Shown: in pieces, positions 41,649 through 50,667 of the stretch
Numbering within the stretch: position 1 is the stretch's first letter
How the letters are laid out: every line of letters starts with the position of its first letter
DNA from: Paenibacillus lycopersici
GTDB lineage: Bacteria > Bacillota > Bacilli > Paenibacillales > Paenibacillaceae
Direction of reading: 5' to 3'
DNA length: 64,000 bases
Assembly (NCBI RefSeq): GCF_010119935.1
Contig: NZ_CP048209.1
Coordinates: 1,731,501 to 1,795,500 of the forward strand
Made by a program: the position numbers and the translations under genes
Notes under the pieces: model-generated
What the model was told of the DNA's origin: nothing
What the model saw: the letters and a program-made list of their open reading frames with translations, nothing else
The model's database searches: none

Positions 41649-43424
41649 ATGAAGAAATCGATTGGCGTCGCGCTCGCTTGCGCGTTATTCATCGGCGGAG
41701 CGGCAAGCATGCATGCCGCCGCGGCAGATGCGGGGAAGAAGCCGCTGGGCGACGTCTTTGACAAGATGGTGATCGTGGCGTACGGGCAGAACAAGATGTT
41801 CGACAACGGCGTGAAGAACGATCTTGCCGACAGCAAGGATATCGTGACGCGCGACGGCCGTTTGCTCGTGCCCATTCGGATGATGGGCACGCTCGCGACC
41901 AGGGCCGGACATTATCATGGCACATGGGACGCGGTCTGGAAGCCGGAGGCGCCGAACGATGTCCTGCTCCAGAATACCAATCTCCATAAGAGCGTCAAGC
42001 TGACCGTCGGCAGCAAGACGATGCTGGTCAATAACGAGCCGCAGACGCTGGATACCGCGCCGCAGAAGGTTAACGGCCGGATCGTGCTGCCGCTGAGAGG
42101 CGCGGCCGAAGCGCTCGATATGACCATCGACTGGCTCGACGGCCTTATTCTGATCGGCGATACAAGCGTCGATCTGCAGAGCAAGCAGACGCTGGCCGTC
42201 AAGGACAAGATCAAGGCCGAGCTGGCGGATTCCCGCGCGAGGGTCGACTACAAGGATGCGGTTTATCCGGTGACCCAGTATGGCAGCGACGTCTATTACT
42301 ACAAGAGCCTGTACACGAACGCCGGCGAAACGCAAATGCTGTTCCGCCGAACGGGCGGACAGCAGGCGGCGCAAGTCCAATTGCCGGGCAGCTCGAAATT
42401 GGATTCGGCGAAGGTCATCGACGGCAAGCTCTATTACGTCACGGTCGTGAGCGGCAAGGTCGAGCTGGACGCTTACGATCTGAGCAGCCGAAAGTCGGCT
42501 AAAATTTGCGTCATCGACCAATGGCAGCCGGGGGATGGCTGGGTAGCCGACATCCGCGCCATGGACGGCGAGATCTACCTGAATTTGCATCGCGGCGATT
42601 TGACGATCGGGAGCGAGACGCTGTACAAGGCGGGTCCGGGTACGGCAACGGCCGTGACGACCGAGCACAGCTTCAACGGTTTCGTCAAAGCGGGCCAATA
42701 CATGTACGATTCCTCGTTCACGCCGATCGGCGACGCCGTCGACAACTTGAACCGGACCGATCTGAAGAATGGCGCTTCGACGGCCATCGGAGCGAAAGGC
42801 TTCACGTATGGCGTAACCCGGTCGATCAGCAGCGACATGCTCAGCTACGGGATGAGCAACGCGCTCTATGTACAGGACGGATTCCTGTATACGTTAGGCT
42901 ACAAGGACAGCGACCCCAATGACGTGAGCGCCGTATACAAGCTCGATCTGGCGAAGGGGACGCAGGTCAAGCTGACGCCGCCGGCCAGCGATTTCTGGCT
43001 GGTGAACGGCCGGATCTATTATATCGACTCCGCTGGGGGTTACTTGAAGTCGGTTCGTACGGACGGCAGCGACAATACGACGCTGACCGCGCGGAAAGCG
43101 GCCAACGTCCAGTTCGCAGGCGGCGGCGTTTACTACACCGTGAGCGCGAATCCCGGGAATGTGCTGTCCCAGGGCGACCTGTACCGTTTCGATCTGGCGA
43201 AAGCGAGCGAAGCGAAGATCGGCGATCGGCCCGTTCGCTCCTTCTATGCCGGACCGGACAGCGTCTATTACGTGTCCGATGGCTACGAACCGGGCATTTA
43301 CAAAATCGATTCCGCCGGCCGCAACGTCAATCTGGTGCACGACAGCATCGAGACGGCTAAATGGACGGCTGCCGGGATGGTGTATACCAAATCGTACGAG
43401 AAGGGCATTTTCTCCGCGAAATAG
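41649..43424 (+). CDS. Secreted protein: Cu-amine-oxidase-N-like domain plus DUF5050-type beta propeller
   Basis: 591 residues with a signal peptide (IGVALACALFIGGAASMHAA). The N-terminal 190 residues resemble the copper amine oxidase N-terminal-like domain (DGRLLVPIRMMGTLATRAGH; VNGRIVLPLRGAAEALDMTI). The remainder has repeated blades of the form YYYKSLY, LYYVTVVSGKVELDAYDL, IYYIDSAGGYLKSVRTDGSD and VYYVSDGYEPGIYKIDSAGR, a DUF5050-like propeller. The ATG at 41649 is set by AAGGAG; the longer open frame to 41436 crosses a terminator. The function is unknown, probably envelope-associated. Confidence 0.82.
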   Translation: MKKSIGVALACALFIGGAASMHAAAADAGKKPLGDVFDKMVIVAYGQNKMFDNGVKNDLADSKDIVTRDGRLLVPIRMMGTLATRAGHYHGTWDAVWKPEAPNDVLLQNTNLHKSVKLTVGSKTMLVNNEPQTLDTAPQKVNGRIVLPLRGAAEALDMTIDWLDGLILIGDTSVDLQSKQTLAVKDKIKAELADSRARVDYKDAVYPVTQYGSDVYYYKSLYTNAGETQMLFRRTGGQQAAQVQLPGSSKLDSAKVIDGKLYYVTVVSGKVELDAYDLSSRKSAKICVIDQWQPGDGWVADIRAMDGEIYLNLHRGDLTIGSETLYKAGPGTATAVTTEHSFNGFVKAGQYMYDSSFTPIGDAVDNLNRTDLKNGASTAIGAKGFTYGVTRSISSDMLSYGMSNALYVQDGFLYTLGYKDSDPNDVSAVYKLDLAKGTQVKLTPPASDFWLVNGRIYYIDSAGGYLKSVRTDGSDNTTLTARKAANVQFAGGGVYYTVSANPGNVLSQGDLYRFDLAKASEAKIGDRPVRSFYAGPDSVYYVSDGYEPGIYKIDSAGRNVNLVHDSIETAKWTAAGMVYTKSYEKGIFSAK

Positions 43425-43534
43425 GCGGTCATGAACGGTTATAGCCGTTTTCTGCATGGGAATCGCATTGTGGAGGAAACCGGCGTTTGCTATGGTAGGT
43501 ACATCCTGACTGATAACGAGGTGGATGCGCGACA

Positions 43535-44443
43535 ATGACGTTGATCCCAGCCCCATTCATAGCAAGAATGAGCCGGCTTCACGGCGAGCGAGGCGAGTCG
43601 TGGACGGCGGGCTTGCCCGAGCTGATCGAACGGTGCGCCGGCCGCTTCGGCCTGACCGCCGAAGCGCCGTATGCGGATTTGAGCTGGAATTATCTCCTCC
43701 GGGCGAGCAGGCTTGACGGAAGTCCCGTCGTGCTCAAATGCTCGTTCCTTAAGGAAGAGCTGACACGGGAGATCGAGGTTCTCCGGGCTTACGCCGGACG
43801 CGGGGCGGTCGAGGTGATCGACGCCGACGACGATTGGGGAGTTGCCGTGCTGCAATTAGCCGATCCGGGCACGCCGCTGTCGGAGATCGAGGATGATGCC
43901 CTGGCGGCCGAGATCTTCTGCGAGGTGTTCCGGCGCCTGCACGAAACATCGGATATCGGCATCGGCGTCCCCTCGATCAAAGAACATTTCGCGGCGATCG
44001 AGCGCTATCGCGAACGGCTCGGCGGCGCCGGCGAGCAAGGTCCGCTTCCGGATAATTGGGTGGAGAACGCGGAGGAATGCCTGGCGTATCTGATCGCTAC
44101 GACGGAGCGCGCCGTACTGCTGCACGGCGATCTGCATCACTTCAACATCCTTCGGCAAGGGGATGAGGGATGGGCGGTCATTGACCCGAAGGGCATTATC
44201 GGGGATATCCATTTCGATACGATCCAATACCTGCTGAACTTCGAGGACCGCGGCGGCACGCGCGAGCAGGTGCTGGAGCGGCGGATCGCGATCATGTCGG
44301 AGCGGCTGGGCCTGGACACGCGCCGGATCGGCATGTGGGGCGTCGCGCGCGGCGTGCTCGAGGCATGCTGGAGCATCGAGGAAGGCGAAGACTGGCAGAA
44401 CGGCATCGCGATTACGGAACGGTTCGCCAAGTGGATCGATTAA
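43535..44443 (+). CDS. APH(6)/hydroxyurea-resistance-type phosphotransferase
   Basis: 302 residues with a kinase-like fold. The catalytic loop LLHGDLHHFNIL places His197, Asp199 and Asn204, and the metal-binding VIDPKGIIGD follows. This DPKG form is typical of the PF04655-type aminoglycoside/hydroxyurea kinases (streptomycin 6-phosphotransferase relatives). The N-lobe has VVLKCSFLKEELTREIEVL. It could inactivate an aminoglycoside, but many chromosomal homologues have other small-molecule substrates. It is a single-gene unit with a hairpin downstream. Confidence 0.85.
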   Translation: MTLIPAPFIARMSRLHGERGESWTAGLPELIERCAGRFGLTAEAPYADLSWNYLLRASRLDGSPVVLKCSFLKEELTREIEVLRAYAGRGAVEVIDADDDWGVAVLQLADPGTPLSEIEDDALAAEIFCEVFRRLHETSDIGIGVPSIKEHFAAIERYRERLGGAGEQGPLPDNWVENAEECLAYLIATTERAVLLHGDLHHFNILRQGDEGWAVIDPKGIIGDIHFDTIQYLLNFEDRGGTREQVLERRIAIMSERLGLDTRRIGMWGVARGVLEACWSIEEGEDWQNGIAITERFAKWID

Positions 44444-44473
44444 TCGCGGCCAGCAGGTCCGAACGCGGGAAGC

Positions 44474-44507
44474 GCGGGAAGCACGGCGCATATGCCGGGC
44501 TTCCCGC
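44474..44507 (+). terminator. Hairpin after the APH-like gene
   Basis: GCGGGAAGC at 44474-44482 pairs with GCTTCCCGC at 44499-44507, extended by CGGC/GCCG. The left arm is duplicated (another GCGGGAAGC starts at 44465). No T run follows. The rest of 44444-44730 holds only the next ribosome site. Confidence 0.5.
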
Positions 44508-44730
44508 GTCGTCGTTCGGGCTGCCGCTCTCCCGTCCGCGCTGCCCGTACGCCAGTCGAAATGGACACGGATGCGGCATCGGCCGCGTTGGCGCGATTAT
44601 GGATTGTTGGCCGATTGCCGCTATGTTATAGTCGGGGTGACAGACGGATTGGCAGGAGCCGCATCGTTGGCATGTTGGTAGTTTGGCATTATTGGCATAG
44701 ACTCACTTCGTTAAGCTGGGAGGATGTTGC

Positions 44731-45549
44731 ATGAGCGCTGAGACGTACGCTGGTTTGAATGCGCTTTCCGAGCCCGGGGAATTCACCGAGCTCGATCGGT
44801 TTATGTTTGAATCCTGGGGCTATCTCGTCATTCCGAACGTATTGACGGCGGAGGAGGCGCAAGAATGCCTGGAAGCCGCCACCCGCTTGCACGAGAAGGA
44901 GGGGACGACGGGCTGGGCGCAGGTCGGCCGCGGTTTCGAGACGGAGCCGGTGCTCGATCGGCTGATCGACCATCCGGCCGTGCTGCCTAAAGTCCGGGCG
45001 TTGTACGGCGACCGCTTCATTCTGCAATCGGCCTGGTGCACGAAGCAGCCGGCGTTCGGCGGCTTCGGCGGCTGGCATCAGGACGGCTCGGGCGCTTACG
45101 ACTTCAAGCAGCTGGGCTACCCGATTCCGCTGCTGCAGCTGCGCGCCTCGTTCCTGCTCACGGATCAATCGCTGCCGCGGATGGGCAATATGGAGATGAT
45201 TCCGGGCAGCCACCGCGCCCAGGTGCCGCTCCCGCAGGACATTCGCCGCGAGAAAGCCGATCTGCCGATCGGGCAGGTCATCTGCGCGCCGGCCGGCTCC
45301 GTGCTGCTGTTTCACAACGCGGTTTGGCACCGCACGTACGTGCATGACGGGGACTACGACCGCTACACGATGCATTACATTTACAGTCCGCCATGGGTCC
45401 GGTTCTCCGACCGGTTCGAGAACGACAAGGACTACTTGGCGCGCACGACGCCCGTGCGCCGCTATCTGGCAGGCGAATACGAGCGGCCGGACGCGCCGTT
45501 CGGCGCCGGTTATCCGGCCGCGGCGTTCGACGACAAGAAGGATAACTGA
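44731..45549 (+). CDS. Phytanoyl-CoA dioxygenase (PhyH) family protein
   Basis: 272 residues. The Fe(II)/2-oxoglutarate dioxygenase triad is visible: His116 and Asp118 (GGWHQDGSG) and distal His200 (LLFHNAVWHRTYVH), with Arg211 (RYTMHYIY) as likely 2-oxoglutarate ligand. GGGAGGATG precedes the ATG. Family members hydroxylate lipids or small metabolites; the substrate here is unknown. The N-terminal LTEFTELDRFMFESWGYLVI-like opening is typical. It is a single gene ending at a palindromic hairpin. Confidence 0.88.
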   Translation: MSAETYAGLNALSEPGEFTELDRFMFESWGYLVIPNVLTAEEAQECLEAATRLHEKEGTTGWAQVGRGFETEPVLDRLIDHPAVLPKVRALYGDRFILQSAWCTKQPAFGGFGGWHQDGSGAYDFKQLGYPIPLLQLRASFLLTDQSLPRMGNMEMIPGSHRAQVPLPQDIRREKADLPIGQVICAPAGSVLLFHNAVWHRTYVHDGDYDRYTMHYIYSPPWVRFSDRFENDKDYLARTTPVRRYLAGEYERPDAPFGAGYPAAAFDDKKDN

Positions 45550-45576
45550 GCTCGCAAAACGGCTTACGGCGCAAGG

Positions 45577-45600
45577 CGCCCCGCGGATATCCGCGGGGCG
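45577..45600. terminator. 24-bp perfect palindrome after the PhyH gene
   Basis: CGCCCCGCGGATATCCGCGGGGCG is fully self-complementary and followed by TTAATTT, a probable terminator. Confidence 0.65.
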
Positions 45601-45612
45601 TTAATTTGTGGG

Positions 45613-45641
45613 TTGATTTTGCAGACCCGGTGTTATATACT
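45613..45641 (+). promoter_or_regulatory. Promoter of the T-box/leuA unit
   Basis: TTGATT (45613-45618) and TATACT (45636-45641) with 17-bp spacing, just before the T-box leader. Confidence 0.65.
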
Positions 45642-45654
45642 TTGAGCAATATAA

Positions 45655-45950
45655 GCACGAACGTTGATAAGGACCAGTACGATTGATCTAAGCGCTCAGA
45701 GAGCTGTTGGCCGGTGCGAAACAGCCGCGAAGAGAATCTGAACTCGCCTTGGAGTTGCTCGCTGAACCTGAAGTAAGCGGAGCCGGAACCTGACCGTTAT
45801 CAAGCAGGAGGATAGAAGAGACTTTGTGCTTGTTCATTCAGCAGACTTCTATCTGTCAGAGTGCATGCCCGCAGGGCGTGAATTCGGAGTGGTACCGCGT
45901 AAGATGTCACAGTCTTTCGTCTCTGTTAATGGAGACGAAGGGCTTTTTTT
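45655..45950 (+). ncRNA. T-box leader, leucine-type, controlling leuA
   Basis: The leader opens with the stem I signature AACGTTGATAAGGACCAGTA, has a candidate specifier CTC (Leu) at 45743-45745 in the GAACTC context, and the T-box motif TGGTACCGCG at 45889-45898. The N of TGGN is T, matching the A discriminator of tRNA-Leu. A terminator (CTTTCGTCTC with GAGACGAAGG, then seven T) spans 45914-45950. Uncharged tRNA-Leu should favour antitermination and leuA expression. Confidence 0.88.
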
Positions 45951-46023
45951 ATTGCCTGAAATCAGTAACAAGCTTCCGTATACGACGTGACAACCGCAGA
46001 GACGAACGAGAGGATGGATCGCG

Positions 46024-47694
46024 ATGAAGAATGTTGACAAGTACACCAGAGGGTATTTCATGCCGCCGGCGACAAGCTTGAAATGGACGCAGAAGGAATA
46101 CATCGCCGAAGCGCCGATTTGGTGCAGCGTCGATCTGCGCGACGGCAACCAGGCGCTGATCGTGCCGATGAACCTGGAGGAGAAGCTGGAATACTTCCAA
46201 ATGCTCGTCGAAATCGGCTTCAAGGAAATCGAAGTCGGCTTCCCGGCAGCGTCGGAGACGGAGTTCGCGTTCCTGCGCACGCTCATCGAGCAGAACCTGA
46301 TCCCGGACGACGTGACGATTCAAGTGCTAACCCAATCGCGCGAGCATATTATCCGCAAAACGTTCCAATCGCTCGCAGGCGCGAAGAAGGCGGTCGTGCA
46401 CTTGTACAACTCGACGTCCGTCGCGCAGCGCGAGCAAGTGTTCCGCAAGTCGAAGGAAGAGATTATCGAGATCGCCTTGACGGGCGCCAAGCTCTTGAAG
46501 CAATGCGCGGAAGAGACGGAAGGCAACTTCCAGTTCGAATACTCGCCGGAGAGCTTCACGGGTACGGAGATCGAATTCGCGCTCGAGATTTGCAACCGCG
46601 TGCTCGACGTATGGCAGCCGACTGCCGCGAATCCGGTCATTATTAACCTGCCGGCAACGGTACAGATGTCGATGCCGCATGTGTACGCGAGCCAGATTGA
46701 GTTCATGAGCGAGAATCTGAGCTATCGCGACGGCGTTATTCTGTCGGTTCACCCGCATAACGACAGAGGCACGGGCGTTGCCGACGCGGAGCTGGGCATG
46801 CTGGCCGGCGCGCAGCGCGTCGAAGGCACGCTGTTCGGCAACGGCGAGCGTACGGGCAACGTGGACGTCGTTACGCTGGCGCTGAACATGTACTCGCACG
46901 GCGTCGATCCGAAGCTGAACTTCGACAACATTCCGGGCATCATCGCCGTCTATGAGCGCCTGACGAAAATGAAGGTCGGCGAGCGCCAGCCTTACGGCGG
47001 CGAGCTCGTGTTCACCGCATTCTCGGGATCGCACCAGGATGCGATCGCGAAGGGCATGCAGTGGCGCGAAGAGCGCGCGGGCGGCAACTGGTCGGTGCCT
47101 TACCTGCCGATCGATCCGAAGGATATCGGCCGCGAGTACGAAGGCGACATTATCCGCATCAACAGCCAGTCCGGCAAAGGCGGCATCGGTTATATTCTGC
47201 AATTGAAATACGGTCTCGATCTGCCTGCGAAGATGCGCGAGCACTTCGGCTACTTCGTGAAGAACGTGTCCGACCAGCAGCAGAAGGAGCTGCTGCCGGA
47301 AGAGATCCACGACATCTTCATGAAGCAGTACGTGAACATCAAGACGCCGATCGAGCTGGTGAAGAGCCGCTTCACGGAAGAAGAAGAGCAGGACTTCCGG
47401 ACGATCGTGACCATTCGCGCGGACGGCGCGACGAAGGAAATCACGGGCTCGGGCAACGGCCGGCTCGATGCGATCAACAATGCGCTGCAGACGCATCTGG
47501 ACATCGAGTACTCCGATCTGGTGTACAAGGAGCACGCGCTCGAGATCGGTTCGAAGTCGCAAGCCGCGTCGTATATCGGCATCACGGCATCGAACGGCAC
47601 GGTATACTGGGGCTGCGGCATCGACGCGGACATCATGACATCGTCGGTCAAAGCGTTGTTCAGCGCAGTGAACCAGATGCTAGGCAAGCAATAG
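46024..47694 (+). CDS. leuA: 2-isopropylmalate synthase, type 2 (LeuA2)
   Basis: 556 residues, the length of the type 2 enzyme (about 550-570) that condenses acetyl-CoA with 2-oxoisovalerate at the start of leucine synthesis. The metal and substrate site CSVDLRDGNQAL, the barrel histidines in LSVHPHNDRGTG and the flexible motif GNGERTGNVD are visible, and the C-terminal regulatory LeuA dimer domain (about 430-556) is present. Control by the leucine T-box immediately upstream fits. There is no leuB, leuC or leuD in the neighbourhood, so this copy is isolated. Confidence 0.95.
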   Translation: MKNVDKYTRGYFMPPATSLKWTQKEYIAEAPIWCSVDLRDGNQALIVPMNLEEKLEYFQMLVEIGFKEIEVGFPAASETEFAFLRTLIEQNLIPDDVTIQVLTQSREHIIRKTFQSLAGAKKAVVHLYNSTSVAQREQVFRKSKEEIIEIALTGAKLLKQCAEETEGNFQFEYSPESFTGTEIEFALEICNRVLDVWQPTAANPVIINLPATVQMSMPHVYASQIEFMSENLSYRDGVILSVHPHNDRGTGVADAELGMLAGAQRVEGTLFGNGERTGNVDVVTLALNMYSHGVDPKLNFDNIPGIIAVYERLTKMKVGERQPYGGELVFTAFSGSHQDAIAKGMQWREERAGGNWSVPYLPIDPKDIGREYEGDIIRINSQSGKGGIGYILQLKYGLDLPAKMREHFGYFVKNVSDQQQKELLPEEIHDIFMKQYVNIKTPIELVKSRFTEEEEQDFRTIVTIRADGATKEITGSGNGRLDAINNALQTHLDIEYSDLVYKEHALEIGSKSQAASYIGITASNGTVYWGCGIDADIMTSSVKALFSAVNQMLGKQ

Positions 47695-47778
47695 AATGCG
47701 GATAAACCCCGCCACAGGTAACGGTGCGCAAGCGCGCCAGCCTCAAGTTACAGAAGAACCGATAATTAGATGATTCGG

Positions 47779-48057
47779 GCAGGCTCGTGATAACGCGAGC
47801 CCTGGATCTACGGACAGGTCCATCGGCCGCTTCGCCGGCGTGGACGGAACTGCCCAACCCATTGCGACCCAGCCGTCTTCATGACGGCTGGGTCGCTGTG
47901 CGTCCGTCGAGGCTAGGACCGGACAGGAGATTCGCTATACCGGTCGATGAACCTGTATTCGATGCCATTCGGGACAGCAGCGGATCCTATGTAATCCTAT
48001 GTCCGATTACTCACCGCAAAAGGTTGATTTCGTCCAAATAACGGAACCTGTGTCCGC
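47779..48057 (+). repeat. Dispersed 51-bp-module element, copy 2
   Basis: In plus orientation: a lead with GCTCGTGATAAC, CGGCGTGGACGGAACTGCCC, a perfect 14-bp hairpin with 5-nt loop (47864-47896, GCGACCCAGCCGTC), the linker CGTCCGTCGAGGCTAGGA, then GGACAG module starts at 47921 and 47972, 51 bp apart, and the end CTGTGTCC near 48055. It has fewer intact modules than copies 1 and 3. It lies between leuA and the sigma factor gene; the rest of 47695-48307 has no gene that I can support. Confidence 0.82.
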
Positions 48058-48085
48058 GGGATCAGGGGGAGAGGGATCCTTTCAA

Positions 48086-48112
48086 CAAATACGGCAAATA
48101 CGGCAAATACGG
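48086..48112. repeat. 9-bp tandem repeat, three units
   Basis: CAAATACGG occurs three times in tandem directly after repeat-element copy 2. Confidence 0.85.
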
Positions 48113-48307
48113 CGTCGAACTTTCCAGGGCGAGCTGAGCCGCATGCTGTTACCCGGAACGGAAAGCGGCTTTGTTCCTATTAGGGGTCCGGTTCTTGTAG
48201 TGCGCGTATGCAAATATCCATGCCATCTTGCGTTCGCCGGAAATTTGTTTGTCCGGCATGCGGATCGCCGGAACCATTTGCCGGGTTAAGGAGTCCAATT
48301 CATTGGG

Positions 48308-48835
48308 GTGAATGCGGTGGAGTCCGATTATTTGAAGCATGTGATGGAGATGGATGCCGGGGCGCTGCGAGATACGATGGACCGGTACGGGCAGGATGTC
48401 TGGAACTATGCGTTTTTTCTGACCGGCGCAAGGGATCTCGCGGACGACATCGCCCAGGATGTATTCATAAAAGCTTACTACCGTATCGGCTCGTACCGCG
48501 GCCAGTCGTCCTTCAAAACCTGGCTGCTGGCCATTACGAGAAATACGGCGTTCAGCTACAGGCGGTCGGCGTTTCTGAGGAAGGTGAAGCTGCTTCCGCA
48601 CGCAGCGGAGACCGGAACGGCCGCCTCGGCCGAGAACGAATATCTGGACGCTCATTACACGGACGAGATATGGGACATCATCATGGCGCTTCCCGCGCGT
48701 TATCGGGAAGTGCTGGTGCTGGACATCCGCTACGGGCTGACGGGCGAGGAGATCGCCGCGCTGCTCGGCATCGCGCACGGCACGGTGAAATCGAGGCTGC
48801 ATCGGGCCCGTGCCAAAGTGCAGCGGCAGTTATAA
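48308..48835 (+). CDS. ECF-type RNA polymerase sigma factor
   Basis: 175 residues with sigma region 2 (DVWNYAFFLTGARDLADDIA; QDVFIKAYYRIGSYRGQSSF, KTWLLAITRNTAFSYRR) and region 4 (LPARYREVLVLDIRYGLTGE; EIAALLGIAHGTVKSRLHRA). It is similar in layout to SigW/SigV-type factors. The start codon is uncertain: GTG at 48308 lacks a close ribosome site; AAGGAG lies 9 nt before an ATT at 48302 in the same frame. The next gene, a membrane protein 63 bp downstream, is its probable anti-sigma partner. Confidence 0.88.
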   Translation: MNAVESDYLKHVMEMDAGALRDTMDRYGQDVWNYAFFLTGARDLADDIAQDVFIKAYYRIGSYRGQSSFKTWLLAITRNTAFSYRRSAFLRKVKLLPHAAETGTAASAENEYLDAHYTDEIWDIIMALPARYREVLVLDIRYGLTGEEIAALLGIAHGTVKSRLHRARAKVQRQL

Positions 48836-48898
48836 GCAGTTATAGCCCATGGTGACGAAGCTGCGTTATGCAGTGCAAACGCATAAGGAGGTGCGAAG

Positions 48899-50446
48899 AT
48901 GAGCCAAGAGAGACCGGATTGGTATAAACGGGCAGATAAAGGTCCCTTCGCCGGCCGGCCTTTCGACGGCCGGCCGCGCCGGGAGGTGGAGACGCGGATC
49001 GCCGGCGGAAACGGACATCATCGGAAGCGACGGACGTACGGGATGGCGGCGGGATTTACCGGCGCTGCGCTGCTTGCGCTGTGTGTCGTCCTGCTATTGA
49101 TCCGGCTGCAGGCGATACCAGGGGGCGAGTCTTCCGGAGACGAAGCCCCGGCGATTAGCGTCGCGGACGGCGATGGAGGCTCAGCCGGTGAAAATGATCA
49201 CCCATCGGGCACCGTCAGGGCCGAGGGCATCTCCGGGGACGGCAAGCTGCTGGTCGTCGCCCAGGGCGAGGAATCGCGGACGACGCTCGGCGCGCCGAGC
49301 TGTTTGGGCGGCGAGACGGATATTCAGTACCGCGGGAACTACAACGTCGTTTACGAAGACGGCACCGAACAGACGGATATCGCCGTATTGAGGAATCTAA
49401 CCTTTATTCAGCCTGACGACGGCATCGTCGAGATGACGAAGCTGCCTTTTCCGGATGCGGATGTGTTTCTGCTCGTGCCGGCCTATGCCGACTGCCACGG
49501 ACTGACGCTATACGCCTTGGCGGTTGCCCATGACGGCAGCGGAGCCGCCCTGCTCGACTTCCGGACGTCCGACGGTACAACGGACAGCACCTCCTATTAC
49601 CGGCCCGGCGCCATGCCTTCCGTCAAGGACGGGCTGCTCGTGCTGCCTAGTTCCGAAGGTCCCGGCGGGGAAACGCCGACAGGACCGCAGGACCGCAAGT
49701 TTATGCTCGATCTGTCGGCGAAGGCGTTCATACAGGTGCAATCGGATGGAGCGGAAACCGGAGGGAAGCTGGAGCGCTCATTCAGCTTCGGCGGCCGCGC
49801 CTATAGGATTGCGTACCCGGACAAGAACCTGGAATACTACACGCACGCGGCCGAGCTGGACAACGGAATTGTCTGGGCGCCGGCACCCGCGATGACCGGT
49901 CTTGATCCGGGTCAGGAGCTGAATGCCCATCCGACGGCACCGTTCACGCTTTACTTGCACGCGGCAGGCCGGGACGGCAAGAGCGGATCCGCAGGAGGAC
50001 CCGCGCTCACGGAGCTGACGCCGGACAACTCCTTGAAGCTGCTTACGCTCCCGTTAAAGGACGGAGACAATTATGTCTTCCTGAGCGGCTTGTACGGAGC
50101 GGGGGACTATGTCGTCTATTCGACCTATTCCAGGCAGCCGGGCATGAATCAGCCTTACCGCGAGCAGCTGTGGGCGCTTGACAGCACGAATCCGGGAGCC
50201 GCGAAGCATATCCGTGATTACCACAGCAGCGGCGGATTTCTGTTCAGCCTCGGAATCGAGAAGGAAGAAGGCGATGTGGTTACGGTCGTCGGAACGCCCG
50301 ACGGAGACGGCGAATACAAGCGGGAAGCGCTGGTATACAGTCTGAAAACCGGCAAGTCGTTCGTCCCGGACGCTTACAGGGAGGCGGAGAACGGTATCGA
50401 ATACGTCAAAGACGGCCGCAACTTTAAGGCAGCTTCCGTCTACTAA
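48899..50446 (+). CDS. Single-pass membrane protein, putative anti-sigma partner with extracellular beta domain
   Basis: 515 residues: a cytoplasmic head of about 48 residues (WYKRADKGPFAGRPFDGRPR), one membrane helix (MAAGFTGAALLALCVVLLLI), an acidic linker and an extracellular region of about 430 residues with repeated beta-strand blocks that may form a propeller. AAGGAGG precedes the ATG. The position directly behind an ECF sigma gene suggests that the head binds the sigma factor and the outer domain senses envelope stress. No zinc-type anti-sigma motif (HxxxCxxC) is seen, so this role is inferred from context. Confidence 0.68.
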   Translation: MSQERPDWYKRADKGPFAGRPFDGRPRREVETRIAGGNGHHRKRRTYGMAAGFTGAALLALCVVLLLIRLQAIPGGESSGDEAPAISVADGDGGSAGENDHPSGTVRAEGISGDGKLLVVAQGEESRTTLGAPSCLGGETDIQYRGNYNVVYEDGTEQTDIAVLRNLTFIQPDDGIVEMTKLPFPDADVFLLVPAYADCHGLTLYALAVAHDGSGAALLDFRTSDGTTDSTSYYRPGAMPSVKDGLLVLPSSEGPGGETPTGPQDRKFMLDLSAKAFIQVQSDGAETGGKLERSFSFGGRAYRIAYPDKNLEYYTHAAELDNGIVWAPAPAMTGLDPGQELNAHPTAPFTLYLHAAGRDGKSGSAGGPALTELTPDNSLKLLTLPLKDGDNYVFLSGLYGAGDYVVYSTYSRQPGMNQPYREQLWALDSTNPGAAKHIRDYHSSGGFLFSLGIEKEEGDVVTVVGTPDGDGEYKREALVYSLKTGKSFVPDAYREAENGIEYVKDGRNFKAASVY

Positions 50447-50558
50447 TTGGCAGATCCGCGACATCAACGTTATTATAGAAGACCCTGATGATAACCGCGC
50501 GCCAGCAATCCAAATGCAGGAACAGCAAAACGATTCGGAACGATAGATTCATAAACCG

Positions 50559-50599
50559 CGCTTGAGGAGAAGCCCGTCAGCCGGGCTTCTCCTCAAGCG
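50559..50599 (+). terminator. 18-bp hairpin before repeat-element copy 3
   Basis: CGCTTGAGGAGAAGCCCG pairs perfectly with CGGGCTTCTCCTCAAGCG across a 5-nt loop. The sequence is related to the hairpin at 51016-51044 on the other side of the element. It could terminate the sigma-partner operon. Confidence 0.6.
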
Positions 50600-50667
50600 G
50601 TCGAGTAGGTTCGACGTCGCATATGCCGCATCTATTGAAAGGAAAAGATCCCTTCTCCAAGACTGGC

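Noticed and set aside
45655..45950. tRNA gene in the region upstream of leuA
   Set aside because: The tRNA-like motifs belong to the T-box leader; no acceptor-stem pairing or anticodon arm of a tRNA gene is present.
47779..48057. Insertion-sequence end or MITE assignment for the 51-bp-module element
   Set aside because: No terminal inverted repeats or target-site duplications could be defined around any of the three copies, so it is reported only as a repeat.
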